From positions 1 to 6,450 of the forward strand of contig JAUYMQ010000520.1 in assembly GCA_030698575.1 (NCBI GenBank): a stretch of 6,450 nt of DNA, given 5' to 3'. Source of the DNA: Deltaproteobacteria bacterium (GTDB lineage: Bacteria > JAUYMQ01). The notes beneath the pieces are model-generated. The model did no database searches, was not told the origin of the DNA, and worked only from the letters and a program-made list of their open reading frames with translations. This document shows positions 5,648-6,450 of this stretch, one piece after another; position 1 is the first letter of the stretch; each line of letters starts with the position of its first letter. Both the position numbers and the translations under genes were made by a program.

Positions 5648-5820
5648 ACGACCTTAGCAAAGATAATACTCGCGGAGAGGAGCGCATAGGCTATCGGGGG
5701 CACCAGGCCGCTAAGGGCTGGGAGCAACTGGTCCGCGATCCCGAGAGCGGAAGCGAGGATAGCGAGCTTCACGCTCCACGCCTTGTTGAGTTCCTCACGC
5801 CAGTCGTCGATGAATTTCAT
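5635..5820 (-). CDS. Small two-helix phage holin
   Basis: This is 61 residues, with an ATG at 5820-5818 overlapping the upstream stop as ATGA; no clear Shine-Dalgarno is visible, so translational coupling is likely. The N-terminus is charged and amphipathic (KFIDDWREELNKAWSVK), followed by two hydrophobic segments at about 17-36 and 41-58 with a Pro/Gly turn (LVPP) between, and a basic end (KVVWQK). The W-R-x-x-x-x-x-A-W-S pattern and the C-terminal Q resemble small holins common in phages of Proteobacteria. The role is to collapse the inner-membrane potential at a set time. Since the partner endolysin is SAR-type, small ion-conducting holes (a pinholin) would be enough, though the sequence alone cannot tell holin from pinholin. 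Identification rests on size, topology and being next to the endolysin. Confidence 0.85.
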   Translation of the reverse strand: MKFIDDWREELNKAWSVKLAILASALGIADQLLPALSGLVPPIAYALLSASIIFAKVVWQK

Positions 5821-6065
5821 TTGCGCGGCAGTCTTTCGGCGACGGCGCCGATCTTGTCCGTTATGTCCTTCAGCGCAGTCTTTACGTCCACTTGAAAAGT
5901 GTCATTCGACTTGCTCTGATAGATCTGGGTGGTCTCGACCACGGTAATGCGGGTATCAAGTTTGCCGTAGGCGACGACGACGGCAGCGATGGCCACAATC
6001 AGGGAGATAATGTCCCCGACCGAGATCTCGCGTTTGATTATCGGGGGCTTCGGTTCGTTGGGCAT
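5817..6065 (-). CDS. Single-helix membrane protein of the lysis block, holin-accessory-like
   Basis: This is 82 residues from ATG 6065-6063; an in-frame GTG at 6068 directly before it could start one residue earlier. GGAG lies 8 bases before the ATG, so I prefer the ATG. The protein has a polar Pro/Lys-rich head (residues 2-13), one hydrophobic helix at about 17-34 (GDIISLIVAIAAVVVAYG) and a C-terminal region of about 45 residues with helix or coiled-coil features, ending RLPRK. This layout recalls XhlA-like holin partners and also small inner-membrane spanin subunits; it cannot be assigned between them from sequence. It ends in an ATGA overlap with the holin, implying coupled synthesis at a fixed ratio. 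No lipobox or partner outer-membrane lipoprotein gene was found nearby. Confidence 0.8.
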   Translation of the reverse strand: MPNEPKPPIIKREISVGDIISLIVAIAAVVVAYGKLDTRITVVETTQIYQSKSNDTFQVDVKTALKDITDKIGAVAERLPRK

Positions 6066-6070
6066 CACGG

Positions 6071-6439
6071 CTACTCCGTGATAAACTTGCTGCAGACGAT
6101 CAGGTCGGATGCGGAGACTTCGGCCTTATCACCCAGGTCCTGCATCCTCACGGGGTCCCGGTCGATCTTCACGTCCGCGGCCAAGAGCTCGTTCATCTGC
6201 CTCTCGAACTCGGGGTACTCGGCGTGGGTCACCTTGATCTCGAACGCACCCCCTTCGTTGCAGGTACCGAGAGAAGTGATCGCCGCATTGCGGGCCGCGG
6301 TAAAAGCCTCGATCTCTTTCGACAACTCAAGCCCGATGCGTGACAACTGGTACGCTGCTTTGATCGGTAACTTCGCCGCGAGAACATTCGCGATCGCTTC
6401 CCTGGAATTGACAATCTCACCCAACTTCATCTCGATCAC
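6071..6439 (-). CDS. Conserved small phage protein of unknown function, helical
   Basis: This is 122 residues from GTG 6439; an ATG at 6430 (giving 119 residues, MKLGEIVNSREAI...) is an equally possible start. Neither has a clear Shine-Dalgarno. The GTG overlaps a TGA at 6438-6436 that would end an open frame coming from the right edge (reading EINK-stop), and such GTGA coupling fits the rest of the operon. The protein is mainly helical: residues 10-60 (AIANVLAAKLPIKAAYQLSR and a charged helix KEIEAFTAARNAAI), then a short NEGGAFEIK strand, and a C-terminal acidic helical part (EYPEFERQMNELLAADVKI). The pattern of lowering start point, KLPIKxxYxLSR helix and ELL-x-x-DVxID recalls a widespread small phage protein (I think of the DUF1617-type group), but I cannot confirm this. 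It lies just before the lysis genes, five bases from the next ATG. Function is unknown. Confidence 0.82.
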   Translation of the reverse strand: MIEMKLGEIVNSREAIANVLAAKLPIKAAYQLSRIGLELSKEIEAFTAARNAAITSLGTCNEGGAFEIKVTHAEYPEFERQMNELLAADVKIDRDPVRMQDLGDKAEVSASDLIVCSKFITE

Positions 6440-6450
6440 TTGTTGATTTC

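Noticed and set aside
6436-6450. Last codons of an upstream gene at the right edge (EINK-stop)
   Set aside because: Only five codons are visible. It is plausible because of the GTGA overlap with the next gene but too short to annotate as a gene.

Overview
The window looks like part of the late region of a GC-rich tailed bacteriophage or prophage that infects a Gram-negative bacterium. The signs are a tightly packed run of genes on the minus strand with 1-13 base overlaps, a signal-arrest-release type GH24 endolysin next to a small two-helix holin, and a set of low-complexity Ala/Gly-rich, coiled-coil proteins of the kind found as internal virion (ejection) proteins. No terminase, capsid, tail-fibre, integrase or bacterial housekeeping gene is present, so phage type and host genus cannot be fixed from this window. 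A podovirus-like particle is my guess, from the ejection-protein-like block.

Reading in the direction of transcription (right to left): a 122-residue conserved phage protein of unknown function (6071-6439); a lysis block made of a single-helix membrane protein (5817-6065), a holin (5635-5820), an SAR endolysin (5171-5647) and a membrane-anchored protein with a beta-rich C-terminal part (4593-5174); then a putative virion block of a 400-residue protein with 22-residue hendecad repeats (3372-4574), a 295-residue Gly/Ala-rich membrane-active-looking protein (1840-2727), a 193-residue protein with one hydrophobic segment and a coiled coil (1246-1827), a 141-residue helical protein (821-1246), and a long coiled-coil protein that runs off the left edge (1-820).

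The minus-strand genes are coupled by start/stop overlaps (ATGA at 5817-5820 and 5171-5174, TAATG at 1244-1248, TAGATG at 818-823) and most have a recognisable Shine-Dalgarno sequence. They therefore look like one late operon driven from outside the window. I saw no rho-independent terminator and no good minus-strand promoter.

The one exception is a plus-strand HNH endonuclease gene (2786-3391), which sits head-on inside the operon between two virion genes. It has its own sigma-70-like extended -10 promoter, placed so that the transcript would start at or next to the ATG. Its 3' end overlaps the 3' end of the 400-residue gene by 20 bases. It looks like a free-standing homing or mobile endonuclease that entered the operon.

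There is no gene-free stretch longer than about 60 bases. Points most worth a second look are the leaderless-type HNH promoter, the beta-tailed protein that takes the place where a spanin would be expected, the shared C-terminal FGQ...FNP motif of two neighbouring proteins, and the 11/22-residue repeats in two virion-like proteins.
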